Shown here one piece after another: positions 16,944 to 25,800 of a stretch of 64,000 nt of DNA (position 1 is the first letter of the stretch; each line of letters opens with the position of its first letter). The translations under genes were made by a program, and so were the position numbers. Under the pieces are notes generated by a model, which worked only from the letters and a program-made list of their open reading frames with translations, ran no database searches and was not told where the DNA came from. The stretch spans positions 296,947 through 360,946 of the forward strand of contig JACKBI010000002.1 of the NCBI GenBank assembly GCA_020634615.1. Direction: 5' to 3'. The stretch is from Anaerolineales bacterium. GTDB taxonomy: Bacteria; Chloroflexota; Anaerolineae; JAAEKA01.

Positions 16944-17195
16944 GTGAAATCTCAAGATTACTCACTGCCGTTTTATGAGCAGGTGCTGGAATTCCTGGCT
17001 TCAGGTCCATCGGTCGAGCAAATCGCTGCCTACCGGCCTCCCCGTTCCGCACAGGCACGCTTCAGCCGGCTGCTGGAAGTGAATCGAGAACGTGCTTTGA
17101 GTCCTCAGGAGGAAGAGGAACTCGATCACTACATCGACATGGATCGCATGCTGTCCTTGCTCAAAGCGAAGGCATCAAGCCATCTGTCAGCCTGA
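16944..17195 (+). CDS. Small protein paired with HNH endonuclease
   Basis: This 83-residue soluble helical protein starts at GTG 16944 with GGAG nine nt upstream. The core VLEFLASGPSVEQIAAYRP and the C-terminus MDRMLSLLKAKA resemble a short family I recall from cyanobacteria and Chloroflexota. There it sits directly before a small HNH nuclease gene, as it does here with 8 nt between stop and start. The pairing suggests a partner, chaperone or antitoxin for the nuclease, but no such activity is established to my knowledge. The charged middle (RALSPQEEEELDHYIDM) suggests a dimerising helix. Confidence 0.65.
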   Translation: MKSQDYSLPFYEQVLEFLASGPSVEQIAAYRPPRSAQARFSRLLEVNRERALSPQEEEELDHYIDMDRMLSLLKAKASSHLSA

Positions 17196-17203
17196 CAAGC
17201 GCC

Positions 17204-17635
17204 ATGGCACGGATTGCGTCCAGCACGCGAGTAATGGTTGCCGCACGAGCGATGCACAGTTGCGAATACTGTCTCGTCCATTGGGATTACACCGCCTTCG
17301 CACACGAGGTTGATCACATTGTCGCTCGAAAGCACGGCGGTGCCAGCGATCCTGACAATCTTGCCTACGCCTGCGCCCAATGCAACCGTTTCAAGGGTAG
17401 CGATATCGCAGCACCGGACCCTGAGACTGGTGACCTTGCGTACCTTTTTGACCCTCGCACTATGCCATGGAGCGACCACTTTGCCCTTGACGGCCCTCGA
17501 ATTATCGGACTTTCAGCAATTGGCCGAGCCACCGAAAAGCTATTACGACTCAACCAAATCGATCGAGTGCTGCTACGGAAGGAACTACTTGCGAAGGGCA
17601 GATATCCCTTTTGGGGCGCTGGACATCCCCAGTAG
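17204..17635 (+). CDS. HNH endonuclease
   Basis: This 143-residue protein has a compact HNH nuclease domain. Zinc-knuckle cysteines C20/C23 (CEYC) and C57/C60 (CAQC) frame the motif EVDHIVARKHGG, with D37/H38 catalytic, followed by DNLAYACAQCNRFKGSD. This is the stand-alone form common in cyanobacteria and Chloroflexota, related to McrA/Cas9-type HNH nucleases only through the fold. The start follows the small partner gene by 8 nt, so they form one transcript. A role as a toxin, restriction-like nuclease or repair enzyme is possible. It is convergent with the GNAT gene. Confidence 0.85.
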   Translation: MARIASSTRVMVAARAMHSCEYCLVHWDYTAFAHEVDHIVARKHGGASDPDNLAYACAQCNRFKGSDIAAPDPETGDLAYLFDPRTMPWSDHFALDGPRIIGLSAIGRATEKLLRLNQIDRVLLRKELLAKGRYPFWGAGHPQ

Positions 17636-17662
17636 TTGACCTCGCTCACGCGACCTACGAAG

Positions 17663-18154
17663 TCAACCCAGCCGTAGCACGTATTCCTCCGTCTCCCCGC
17701 CGCGCGCGGTGGCAAAGCCCTTGTCTTCCCCGCAGATCACGAATCTACATTTCGCCAGCACCCTCAGCGAGCCGATGTTGTCCTGCGCGGCGCGGGCGTA
17801 GAGCGGGCGCACGGTGACAACCTCCAGGAACGCCGCCAGCGCCCGGGTCGCGATGCCTTTGCCCCAGTACTCCCGTCCCAGCCAGTATCCCACCGCCGGG
17901 TCGCCAAACAGCATGAAGCTCGAAACGTTACCGGCAACCTCGCCGTTCCACATGATCGTCCTCGTAATCCGCGTGTCGTCGTTCAGGGCTCGCGTCCAGC
18001 GCGCCGAGAACTCGCCCCAGTCGCGCATGCCCGCTGCGCCAAACGCGGCCATCCAGGCCGCCTCCGGGTCCAGTTGATGCTCGAAGAACAGCGGCAGGTC
18101 ATCAGCCATGACAGCGCGCAGCATGACAGCCCCCTGGTTTTCGTTCGTTCCCAT
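17663..18154 (-). CDS. GNAT family N-acetyltransferase (RimJ/RimL-like)
   Basis: This 163-residue Acetyltransf_3-type GNAT has the acetyl-CoA pyrophosphate loop in REYWGKGIATRAL (about 94-106), preceded by the VGYWL strand. The following strand and helix read VVTVRPLYARAAQDNIGSLRVLAKCRF. The ATG at 18154 has GGGAGAGG upstream. Relatives acetylate protein N-termini, ribosomal proteins or small amines; the substrate cannot be told. It lies downstream of, and co-directional with, the glycoside-hydrolase-like gene but 123 nt away with a repeat in between. Confidence 0.85.
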   Translation of the reverse strand: MGTNENQGAVMLRAVMADDLPLFFEHQLDPEAAWMAAFGAAGMRDWGEFSARWTRALNDDTRITRTIMWNGEVAGNVSSFMLFGDPAVGYWLGREYWGKGIATRALAAFLEVVTVRPLYARAAQDNIGSLRVLAKCRFVICGEDKGFATARGGETEEYVLRLG

Positions 18155-18195
18155 CGTCCTCTCCCTGTTTGGCTTTCGAGTCTATCCGCTACGGG

Positions 18196-18250
18196 CGCTG
18201 AGCTTGTCGAAGCGCCTTTCGACAACCGTTCGACTGAGCTCACGCCGATG
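18196..18250. repeat. REP-like palindromic sequence
   Basis: The segment contains GAGCTTGTCGAA followed about 20 nt later by the near-inverse TTCGACTGAGCTC. Similar GAGCTTGTCGAA-type palindromes are scattered in intergenic regions of many bacterial genomes. It lies between two same-strand genes. Confidence 0.4.
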
Positions 18251-18277
18251 TCTCAAGGCTCGTTTTCGGATACATTC

Positions 18278-19735
18278 TTACTCCAGCCGTCGCAGCTTCC
18301 AGAGCGGCCAGGACGCGGCGATCGGTTTCACATCCAGCTGAGCGGGAGCAGTGGACTCCGCGACATTTCCCGCCGTCACGCCTGCCAGCGCAGCGCGTCC
18401 GTTGGCAGCTCCCTGCTCCACCAGCAGCCGCGGCGCGCCGCCGATGAAACAGTTGGACGTGTTGCTGCAGGTCGCGCCGGGCAGGGTAATCGTATACGCC
18501 CCGCCCACGGCGCTGATCGGCTGAACGCTGCCACGCTCGTCCACCAGCAGGGCATCCGCGGCGACGGCGGCTACACGAACTTCGCGCACCACCGTGCCGT
18601 CGGTCCACAGCACGGTGGTGGTTGCATCGCCGCGGTCGAAGGTCACCGCGTTGACGTCGCCCCGAGTTTCGTGGACCGCGCTGCGAAAACCGCTGAGATA
18701 GGTCGTCGCCGTGCGGTAGGCGTCGAAGGCCGGCCGCGGCGAGTGGTCTGCGCGTAGCAGACCGAACGGCTCGATGGACTCGGGATGGTCGGCCGTGTTG
18801 CGCAACTTGTAAAACTCCACCCGCTCGGCGCCGTGGGAAAAAGCCAAGGCGAATTCCTGCAAAACGAAAGCCGCCTGCTCGTTCAGTGACACGCGGAAGC
18901 GCGGCTCGGACCAGGGCGGCTCCTGCGGGTCGTCCGAAGGCGGCGCGTTGGTCTCGTTGATCCAGATCGACTTGCCGCTGATGTCGTAGTGGGCCAACAA
19001 GGCGCGCGTCTCGTCCAGTACGTCCACGGTCTGGCGCGGGTTGAAATACAGGTGGTAGACGACGCCATCGAAGAAGTAGCCGTTGGCCGGCGCGTCGGGA
19101 TCGGCAGCGATGATCTCAAACAGCCGGTCGAGGTAGCGCCGCCGGCCGTGCTCCCAATCCCAGTAGTAGGTCATCCCGCCGACCAGCACGTTCAGCGACG
19201 GATCGACGCCCTTGATCGCGCCGTACGCGGTCTTGAGCAGCAGAGCAAAGTCGGCTTCTGTGCCATCCCAGGTCTTGCCGGGGTGTCCCTCCATCCATAC
19301 ATCGGGCTCGTTCCAGATCACCCAGGTCTTGATGCGGCCGGCGTAGTGCTGCGCCATGCGGCGGGTGAACGCCTCCCAGGCGGCCATGTCGGGCACGGCC
19401 CGCGCCGAGGTGTTGTCGCTCGCGCTGGCCCAGGCCGGCGTGCCGATCAGCAGCCCCACTACCTCCCGCCCGGCCGCCAGCTCAGCCGCGACGACCGGAT
19501 CAGGGACGTTGGCAGGCTTCCAGTCGGCCGGACTGCCGGGCTGGATCACGTCCCAGCGCAAGATGATGCGCGTGTAGCCCGCGCCGGCCTCTGCCGCCGC
19601 CTGCGGATTAGCAGTCGTTTCGACGATGCCAAAACGAGGATCAGGTGGTATCGCTTGCTGCGCGCTGGCTGCGGGTGCCAACAGCAGCGGCCAGCACGTC
19701 AGAAGGATCAGTCCCCAGCTCAGCATACGTCTCAT
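18278..19735 (-). CDS. Secreted glycoside hydrolase-like protein (clan A TIM barrel)
   Basis: This 485-residue protein has a signal peptide (residues 4-25, cleavage near ASAQQ) and a (beta/alpha)8-type domain. Catalytic candidates are Glu143 in VIWNEPD (acid/base) and Glu261 in IWINETNAP (nucleophile), the pattern of clan GH-A (GH5/GH39/GH53-like). A C-terminal beta domain follows (about 390-480). The ATG at 19735 is preferred because it starts the signal peptide; the frame stays open upstream only through a Ser/Tyr/Arg-coding hairpin repeat and into the MurJ gene. It probably acts on surface or environmental polysaccharide. It follows the flippase gene on the same strand. Confidence 0.8.
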   Translation of the reverse strand: MRRMLSWGLILLTCWPLLLAPAASAQQAIPPDPRFGIVETTANPQAAAEAGAGYTRIILRWDVIQPGSPADWKPANVPDPVVAAELAAGREVVGLLIGTPAWASASDNTSARAVPDMAAWEAFTRRMAQHYAGRIKTWVIWNEPDVWMEGHPGKTWDGTEADFALLLKTAYGAIKGVDPSLNVLVGGMTYYWDWEHGRRRYLDRLFEIIAADPDAPANGYFFDGVVYHLYFNPRQTVDVLDETRALLAHYDISGKSIWINETNAPPSDDPQEPPWSEPRFRVSLNEQAAFVLQEFALAFSHGAERVEFYKLRNTADHPESIEPFGLLRADHSPRPAFDAYRTATTYLSGFRSAVHETRGDVNAVTFDRGDATTTVLWTDGTVVREVRVAAVAADALLVDERGSVQPISAVGGAYTITLPGATCSNTSNCFIGGAPRLLVEQGAANGRAALAGVTAGNVAESTAPAQLDVKPIAASWPLWKLRRLE

Positions 19736-19748
19736 CTCGACTCTCGCC

Positions 19749-19930
19749 CTCTTACTCGTCCTCGTCCTCCTACTCGTACTCGGTTCCGTTCTCCAACCAG
19801 ATTCCCGGAAAGAGTACGCGGACGAGGAGGAGTAAGAGGACGAACCTGACCACCGCCTACTCCTACTCGGTTCCGTTCTCCAACCAGATTCCCGGATCGA
19901 GGACGAGGACGAGTAAGAGTAGGAGTACGA
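19749..19930. repeat. Two copies of a pyrimidine-arm / core / purine-arm hairpin repeat
   Basis: An identical 31-nt core occurs at 19778-19808 and 19865-19895. Each core is preceded by a CTCCTACTCGTACTC-like pyrimidine run and followed by a GAGTACGAGGACGAG-like purine run, so each unit can fold into an imperfect hairpin with the core in the loop. The arms vary in length like microsatellites while the core is invariant. A purine arm alone is seen at 6101-6141. It lies between MurJ and the glycoside hydrolase-like gene. Confidence 0.7.
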
Positions 19931-19946
19931 GCCTGAGGCTGCCGGG

Positions 19947-21668
19947 TCAATGGGCACTGCGGCGCACTCGGGCGGTAAGCACGTCGCGCAGGAGCCACAT
20001 TTCTTTGACGCGCAGCAGCAGCGCTACCAGCAGGAAAACGGCGCCGCCCACCATCACCGCCGGCAGCAGCGCCCACGCCCGGTCTGGCATGAAATTCATG
20101 GTCAGCACCGCGGCGACAGCCATGGCAAACGACGCCAGCACCACCTTGCCGGTCAGTAGCAGCAGCTCGCGCAGTTGTCGGCGCACCTGCCGCTGGCTGG
20201 TTTCGTCCGCCAACTCGCTCCACTGGCCGCGGTCGCGCCACAACCACCACAGGCCCAATCCGGTAGAAACAATTGCGCCGACGGAGAAACCGACGGCAAT
20301 GCCCTGGACGCCGATCATCGGCGCCAGCAGCACGTCCAGACCGATGCTGACCACCGCCAGAACGATGAAGAGGACCAGCACCACAGCGGTGCGCAGCGCG
20401 GCGTAGTAGTACGCCTGCACGACACGCGAGTAACCGAGGAAGAGGATGCTGACGGCGTATAGGCTTAGCACCACGCCGGTCAACTGGCTGGCTTCGGGTG
20501 TGAACCGGCCGCGCTCGAAGAGCAGCCGGATCATCGGCACGCCCAGCGCCGCCATGCCCACGCCGATGGGCACCGCCACGAAGGTGGTCAGCCGCAGCGC
20601 CGAGATGAGCAGCGACCGCACCTGATCCTTGCGCCCCTGGCTCATGGCCTGGCTCATGGCCGGCGTGCTGGCGGTGGTAATACTGGTCAGGAAGACGGAG
20701 CTGATGACAAAGGTCAGCCGGTTGGCATAGCTGACAATCGTGACGCTGCCAGGCGGCAGGAAGGCCGCGACTGCGGTCTCGGCCACGTTGATGCCCTGGC
20801 GTACGATGGCCCCCGCGGTGATCGGCACGGATACGCGCCCGGTTTGCCGCAGCCGTTGATCGCGCACGTCCAGCACCGGGCGCCAGCGCAGCTTTGTGTG
20901 GCGCACCGACTGCCAGGCCACGACCAAAAGCTGGCATACAACACCGGCCACCACACCCCACGACAACAGATGCAGACCGATCCAGTCATCGGTTGCGGCC
21001 CCCGGAATGAGCGCCCGTCCGACAAGCAAAACGACCAGCGTGACCGCGCTGCGCACGAAGTTGATGGCCGTGGGAATTCCGAAGATCTTGTGGGCGTAGA
21101 GAAATGAACGCAGCACCTCGACCGGTCCGGTCAGCAGAACGGTCAGGAACAGGATGCGGCCCAGGTCGGTGGCCATCGCCACGCCGTCATCCCCAAGCCC
21201 GCCATACAGGGTCTGTGTGATCCCTGCCGACCAGGCAATTCCAATCACCGTCACCAGTGCGACGATGATCGTCGACGTGTTGAGGACGTTGCTGAAGAAG
21301 CCCGACATCGGCGAGATCTCCGTAGCGCGCCCCTTCCCGTCGCGCCCCAGTTCGCTGAGCATCCGCGCAAACATCGGCACCAGCGCCGCGCCGGCCACCA
21401 TGGTGAGCACCGAGGTGATCGCGTTCGGCAGGCGATAGGCGCTGAAATAGGCGTCGGTCTGCAACCCAACGCCAAACCAGGCGGCCACCAATGCGTCCAG
21501 CGCAAAACCGGCCAGCACGCCCAGCGCGTTGAAGACGGAAACCGTTGCAGAACCGGCCAGCAGGCTCCGCCCGGCGCGCTGTTGTTGCTCGCTGGCCGAC
21601 TGGTCAGCAGCCACGATGCGTCTCACCTGCGCCGGTGCCGCCGCCGCAGGCATGACGGACCAAGCCAC
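19947..21668 (-). CDS. murJ: MurJ/MviN-family lipid flippase
   Basis: This 573-residue polytopic protein of the MOP superfamily, MurJ branch, has about 14 membrane segments. Visible family features are the FG-x-G-x-x-x-DAYF pattern (GVGLQTDAYFSAYRLP, about 66-81), repeated in form as GAIVRQGINVAETAVAAF, and PMIRLLFERGRFTPEAS. MurJ translocates lipid II to the outer face for peptidoglycan synthesis; paralogues next to glycosyltransferases export other undecaprenyl-linked sugars. The GTG at 21668 abuts the upstream TGA (TGAGTG); an ATG at 21653 is an alternative. The context with GT-C/TPR genes makes an exopolysaccharide or glycan flippase plausible. Confidence 0.85.
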   Translation of the reverse strand: MAWSVMPAAAAPAQVRRIVAADQSASEQQQRAGRSLLAGSATVSVFNALGVLAGFALDALVAAWFGVGLQTDAYFSAYRLPNAITSVLTMVAGAALVPMFARMLSELGRDGKGRATEISPMSGFFSNVLNTSTIIVALVTVIGIAWSAGITQTLYGGLGDDGVAMATDLGRILFLTVLLTGPVEVLRSFLYAHKIFGIPTAINFVRSAVTLVVLLVGRALIPGAATDDWIGLHLLSWGVVAGVVCQLLVVAWQSVRHTKLRWRPVLDVRDQRLRQTGRVSVPITAGAIVRQGINVAETAVAAFLPPGSVTIVSYANRLTFVISSVFLTSITTASTPAMSQAMSQGRKDQVRSLLISALRLTTFVAVPIGVGMAALGVPMIRLLFERGRFTPEASQLTGVVLSLYAVSILFLGYSRVVQAYYYAALRTAVVLVLFIVLAVVSIGLDVLLAPMIGVQGIAVGFSVGAIVSTGLGLWWLWRDRGQWSELADETSQRQVRRQLRELLLLTGKVVLASFAMAVAAVLTMNFMPDRAWALLPAVMVGGAVFLLVALLLRVKEMWLLRDVLTARVRRSAH

Positions 21669-22853
21669 TCACGGCGTCACGCCCAGCGCCCGCAATTGGC
21701 GGCGCGCATAGTCGCTGTCGGGATTCAGCTGCAACGCCGTGCGGTATGCTTCGACCGCGCCCGTCTCATCGCCGGATGCCAGCAATGTGTCGCCGAATTG
21801 GACCCGGTAGAACGCGTTGTCCGGGCTCAGTGTAATGGCCTGTTGCCAGGCCAGCAGCGCCTGCTCGGGTTGGCCGTCGCCGTCATAGGCCTGCGCCAGC
21901 AACGCAAAGGCGTTGGGACGGTCCACCCGCAACTTCACCGCCTCGCGCAGCGCCTGAATCGCCTCATTATAGGCGCCCTGCTCCAGCAGCAGATCGCCCA
22001 TGTCAACCAGGCTGCGGAATGGATCGGACGCAAGCGCGGCCGCGCGCTGAAAATACTGTATCGCCTCGTCCGGCCTGCCCAGGCGGTCCAGCACGCTCGC
22101 CAGCCCGGTCAATGTCTCGACATGGTCCGGCCGCACCGCCAGCGCGCTTTCAAATGCGCTGGCAGCATCTTCCAGCCGGCCGTCAGCAAGCGCTACCCGC
22201 CCCTCCGCGACATGCTGATAGAACGGGTCCAGCCCGCCAATCGCGAGGGCGCCGCGGTAGAGAGCAACTGACCGCTCACGGTCCTCCGGCCAGGTGTAGC
22301 TCGCCAGCGTATAGGACGGATTCGGATTGGACGGATCGATGACAATCGCCTGCTCCAGCAAGACCTTGGCGCGCTCGCGGTTGCCGGCGTTCGCGATTGC
22401 GCTGGCGGTGCGATGCAGCTGGATCGCCAGCGCCTGCTGGGCGTCGATGGACTGCCAGCGCGCCTGAGCGGCCGCGCCCTCACCCTGAGCGTCCAGCACG
22501 TTGCCCAATGCCAGCGTTGCGAAAAGGTCGGCCGGTTCGCCAGCCAGCGCCTCTTCCAGCATCCGCTGCGCTGCCGGATAATCGCCAACCGCCCCCAATG
22601 CAATGCCTGCGGCACGCAGCTCGCCGGCAGCGACCGCCTGTCGCTCAATCTTGCGCAATTGTCCGCTGTCAGCCGTTTCAACCTGCCGGCCCAGCACATA
22701 GATCCCAGGCGCGTCCAACGCACTCATCGGCTTTACCAACGCAGCGCGCAACTGGCGCGCGACCGCTGCCCGCCGCAGCGGCTGGACCAGTGAAGCAGCC
22801 AGCAGCAGGACAACGCCGGTAACAATCAAGGCGGGCACTAGCCAGCGTCTCAT
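21669..22853 (-). CDS. Membrane-anchored TPR protein
   Basis: This 394-residue protein has one N-terminal membrane segment (residues 5-25) and about eight TPR-like repeats (for example AIQYFQRAAALASDPF and AVEAYRTALQLNPDSD), probably facing the outside of the cytoplasmic membrane. Its ATG at 22853 overlaps the stop of the giant TPR gene as ATGA, and its own stop touches the MurJ-family start. The three genes are therefore one coupled operon. It probably scaffolds a glycan-assembly complex; that is inference from context. Confidence 0.8.
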   Translation of the reverse strand: MRRWLVPALIVTGVVLLLAASLVQPLRRAAVARQLRAALVKPMSALDAPGIYVLGRQVETADSGQLRKIERQAVAAGELRAAGIALGAVGDYPAAQRMLEEALAGEPADLFATLALGNVLDAQGEGAAAQARWQSIDAQQALAIQLHRTASAIANAGNRERAKVLLEQAIVIDPSNPNPSYTLASYTWPEDRERSVALYRGALAIGGLDPFYQHVAEGRVALADGRLEDAASAFESALAVRPDHVETLTGLASVLDRLGRPDEAIQYFQRAAALASDPFRSLVDMGDLLLEQGAYNEAIQALREAVKLRVDRPNAFALLAQAYDGDGQPEQALLAWQQAITLSPDNAFYRVQFGDTLLASGDETGAVEAYRTALQLNPDSDYARRQLRALGVTP

Positions 22854-25800
22854 TGACCGCCACCCTTCAACCGATCCAACGCTTCGCGCGCGCCCTCTCG
22901 GGTGGGATCGAGCTGCAAGCCGCGTTCCAGCATGGCAATCGCCTCGTCGACCATGCCTCGCCGCCGGTAGGCGGTTGCCAGGGTGAGAACGGCATCCACA
23001 CTGTCAGGCGCGGCCTGTACAGCGGCTTCGTAAGCGGTCAACGCCTGTGCCGTCAGTCCCGTTTCATCGAGCAACTCACCCTGCTTGATGTAGGCGAACG
23101 GATAGTCGGGCGCAAGTTGGGTGATTCGCTGGTATTCCTGCAACGCCTGCGGCTGACGCCCTGCCTGGCGATAGGCATTGGCCAGCGACATCTGCAACCC
23201 AAGATCGTCCGGGTTGGCCACAGCGACCCGCTGATACTCCTGCAAGGCTGGTTCCCACTGTCCGCTGGCCGCGTAGGCGTCGGCCAGCCTGACGCGGATC
23301 GCCGTGTCGTCGGTCTGGCTGGCGCGCACGTCAAGGGCCTTCTGGTATGAGTCGGCGGCCTCCCCAGCCCGGTCATAGGCCATCATCAGATCGCCCTGGG
23401 CACTGTACGCCGCGGCCGAGTTGGGATCAAGCTGCAGGGCAGTCTGGAGCGCGCCTCTGGCCCACTCGAAACGCAACGCCCGCAGGTCGTCCGCCTGTGC
23501 AATGTGAGACAACGCCAGACCGATGTAGGCTTCGGGAGCACGCGGGTTGTTGCGAACCGCTTCATCCAGCAGCGCTTGCGCCTCGGGAGCGCGTCCCAGC
23601 CGCAGCAGCAGGTCACCGGCCCGCAGTTGCAATGGCAGCGGATCATCGGTCTTCGTGATGCCATCAGAATAGACCGCCAGCGCGCCATCCTGATCCCCCT
23701 GCGCCTCGCGCACAGCCGCCAGCAGCAGGTAACCACGCGTCAGCTCTGGCCGTGTTTCGATCAGACTGGCAGCCAGCGACTCGGCCCGGGATGCGTCGCC
23801 CAACCGCAGCGCGGCCTTGCCCAACTGATCTCGTGCCTGGGCAAGCTGGTCGGGATCGCTGGCGCGGGTCGCGGCCTCTTCGTAGAGCGGCAAAGCACGT
23901 TCGGCCTGATCCTGTTCCATGTAGAGGTCGCCCAGCGAGATCTTGATGCCCAGATCGTCCGGCGAGAGAACCAGCAGTTGGTTGTACGCTGTTTCAGCAG
24001 ACTCGTACTCCCCGACCTCGCGATATGCAGCCGCCAGGTCGAGCAGCGCGCCCTTGTCTTCCGGCGCCTGCGTCACGCGTTGCTCGAAAACGGCGATAGC
24101 CTCCTCAGCCTTGCCGGCTGCCAGCAGCGCCGTCCCCAGCCTTCCCAGCGTCAGCAGGTCAGTAGAAGCAAGTTGCCGGGCCTTTTCGTATTCTGCGACC
24201 GCGTCATCGGGCCGGTCGTAGGCGAGATAGAGATCACCCAATGCCTGGTAGGGAGTCAGGTTATCAGGCGCAAAGTCGATGGCTTCCTTGAGGCGCGATT
24301 CGGCCTTGCGGAACTCGACAGCGCTGGTGCCGCCGCCCGCCTGAGCGTAGGCCTGCGCCAGACCGAGCAACGCGTCGGCGTTGGTGGGATCGAGATTCAG
24401 GGCGGCCTCGAACCGCTCCTGTGCGCCGGTGAGATCACCAGACAGCAGGTAGGTGGCCGCCTGTCGCGCCACCGGCACGGGTGACCGGGGCGCCACTGCC
24501 ACTGCGCGGGCATAGGCTTGCTGGGCGCCGTCGAAGTCGCCCTGGGCGCGCAACAGATCGCCGACCAGCAAGGGCGTTTGCAGGACGTCCGGCCGTTGTG
24601 TCTCGACCTCACGCGCCAGCTCCAGCGCTTCGTCCAGCCGACCTTCGATCTGCAAGGCGCGTGCCAGTCCGGTCCAGGCGCGCCACGGCTCGATGACTTC
24701 GAAAACCGGCGCCGGGTCAGACTGCGGTGCAGGCTGCAACGCGTCAGGTGTTCCCCGCAGCTGATCGACGACAACGCGATAGCGCGCTTCAGCCTCAGCG
24801 GTTCGCCCCAGATCCAGCAGCGCGTCGCCCTGCTGGATGATGGCAGGCGTGTACTGGGTGTCTAGTCCCACGGCCTGCGCCAGCGGTTCCAGCGACTCTT
24901 CGGCGCGTCCGACCTGACGCAACACCAATCCCAGCAACGCCAGCGCCGCCGGGTCTTCCGGCCGGTCAGCGGTGTACTGCTGCATGGTCTCGACGGCGCG
25001 ATCACTTTGGCCGGCGCTCAGCAGCGCCTGGGCAATGACCAACGGCGCCTGCTCCGGATCGAGCGCGAGCCGTTCGGTATAGATCGCCAACCCTTCGTCG
25101 ATCTGCCCCGCCGCCAGATATGAATCAGCCAGCGCGGTAAGCGTATCAACCGGCACAGTCTCCTGGTTGGCTGCTTGAGCCTCGGCAGCCTGTTGCAGCA
25201 ACGGGATGGCCTCCGCGGCGCGGCCGCTGGAAAGCAGCACGCGCCCCAGCGAGGACAGCGCGCCCGGATCGTTGGGCGCCATTTCCAGTGCGCGCCGCAG
25301 CATCGCTTCAGCCTGCCGATACAGGTTCTGGCGTTGATAGACACGTCCCAGACCGGTCAGCGCAGGCACACTGCGGCGGTCAAGCGACAGTGCGGTGTTG
25401 TAGGCCGTCGCCGCGTCGTCCAGCCGGCCCGCTTCCAGGAAAACGTCGCCCACCTGACTCTGCAAGGAGGCGCTGGTGGGCGCCAGTGAAGCCGCCTGAC
25501 GCAGCGCCGCCAGGGCGGCCACTGAATCGCCCCTGGCCTGCGCGACCCGCCCCGTTAGCAGGTACGACTGATAGGCCGACGGACTGCGCGCCACCATCGC
25601 GAGCGCGACCTGATCGGCGCTATCGATGTCGCCCTGGCGCAGATAGGCCGTCCCCAGTGCCAGAGAAATGCGCGGGTCGGTCGCGTCCACGTCGCTAAGC
25701 TGCTGGAACACGGCGACCGCCTCATCAGCGCGGCCCTGGGTCAGATAGAGATTGCCCAGCGCAAGACCGGCAGTGGTGTCGGCTGGAGCCGCCTGCTGGG

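Noticed and set aside
19736..19957. N-terminal extension of the glycoside hydrolase-like protein rich in Ser, Tyr and Arg
   Set aside because: It is a translation of the hairpin repeat; a normal signal peptide begins at 19735.
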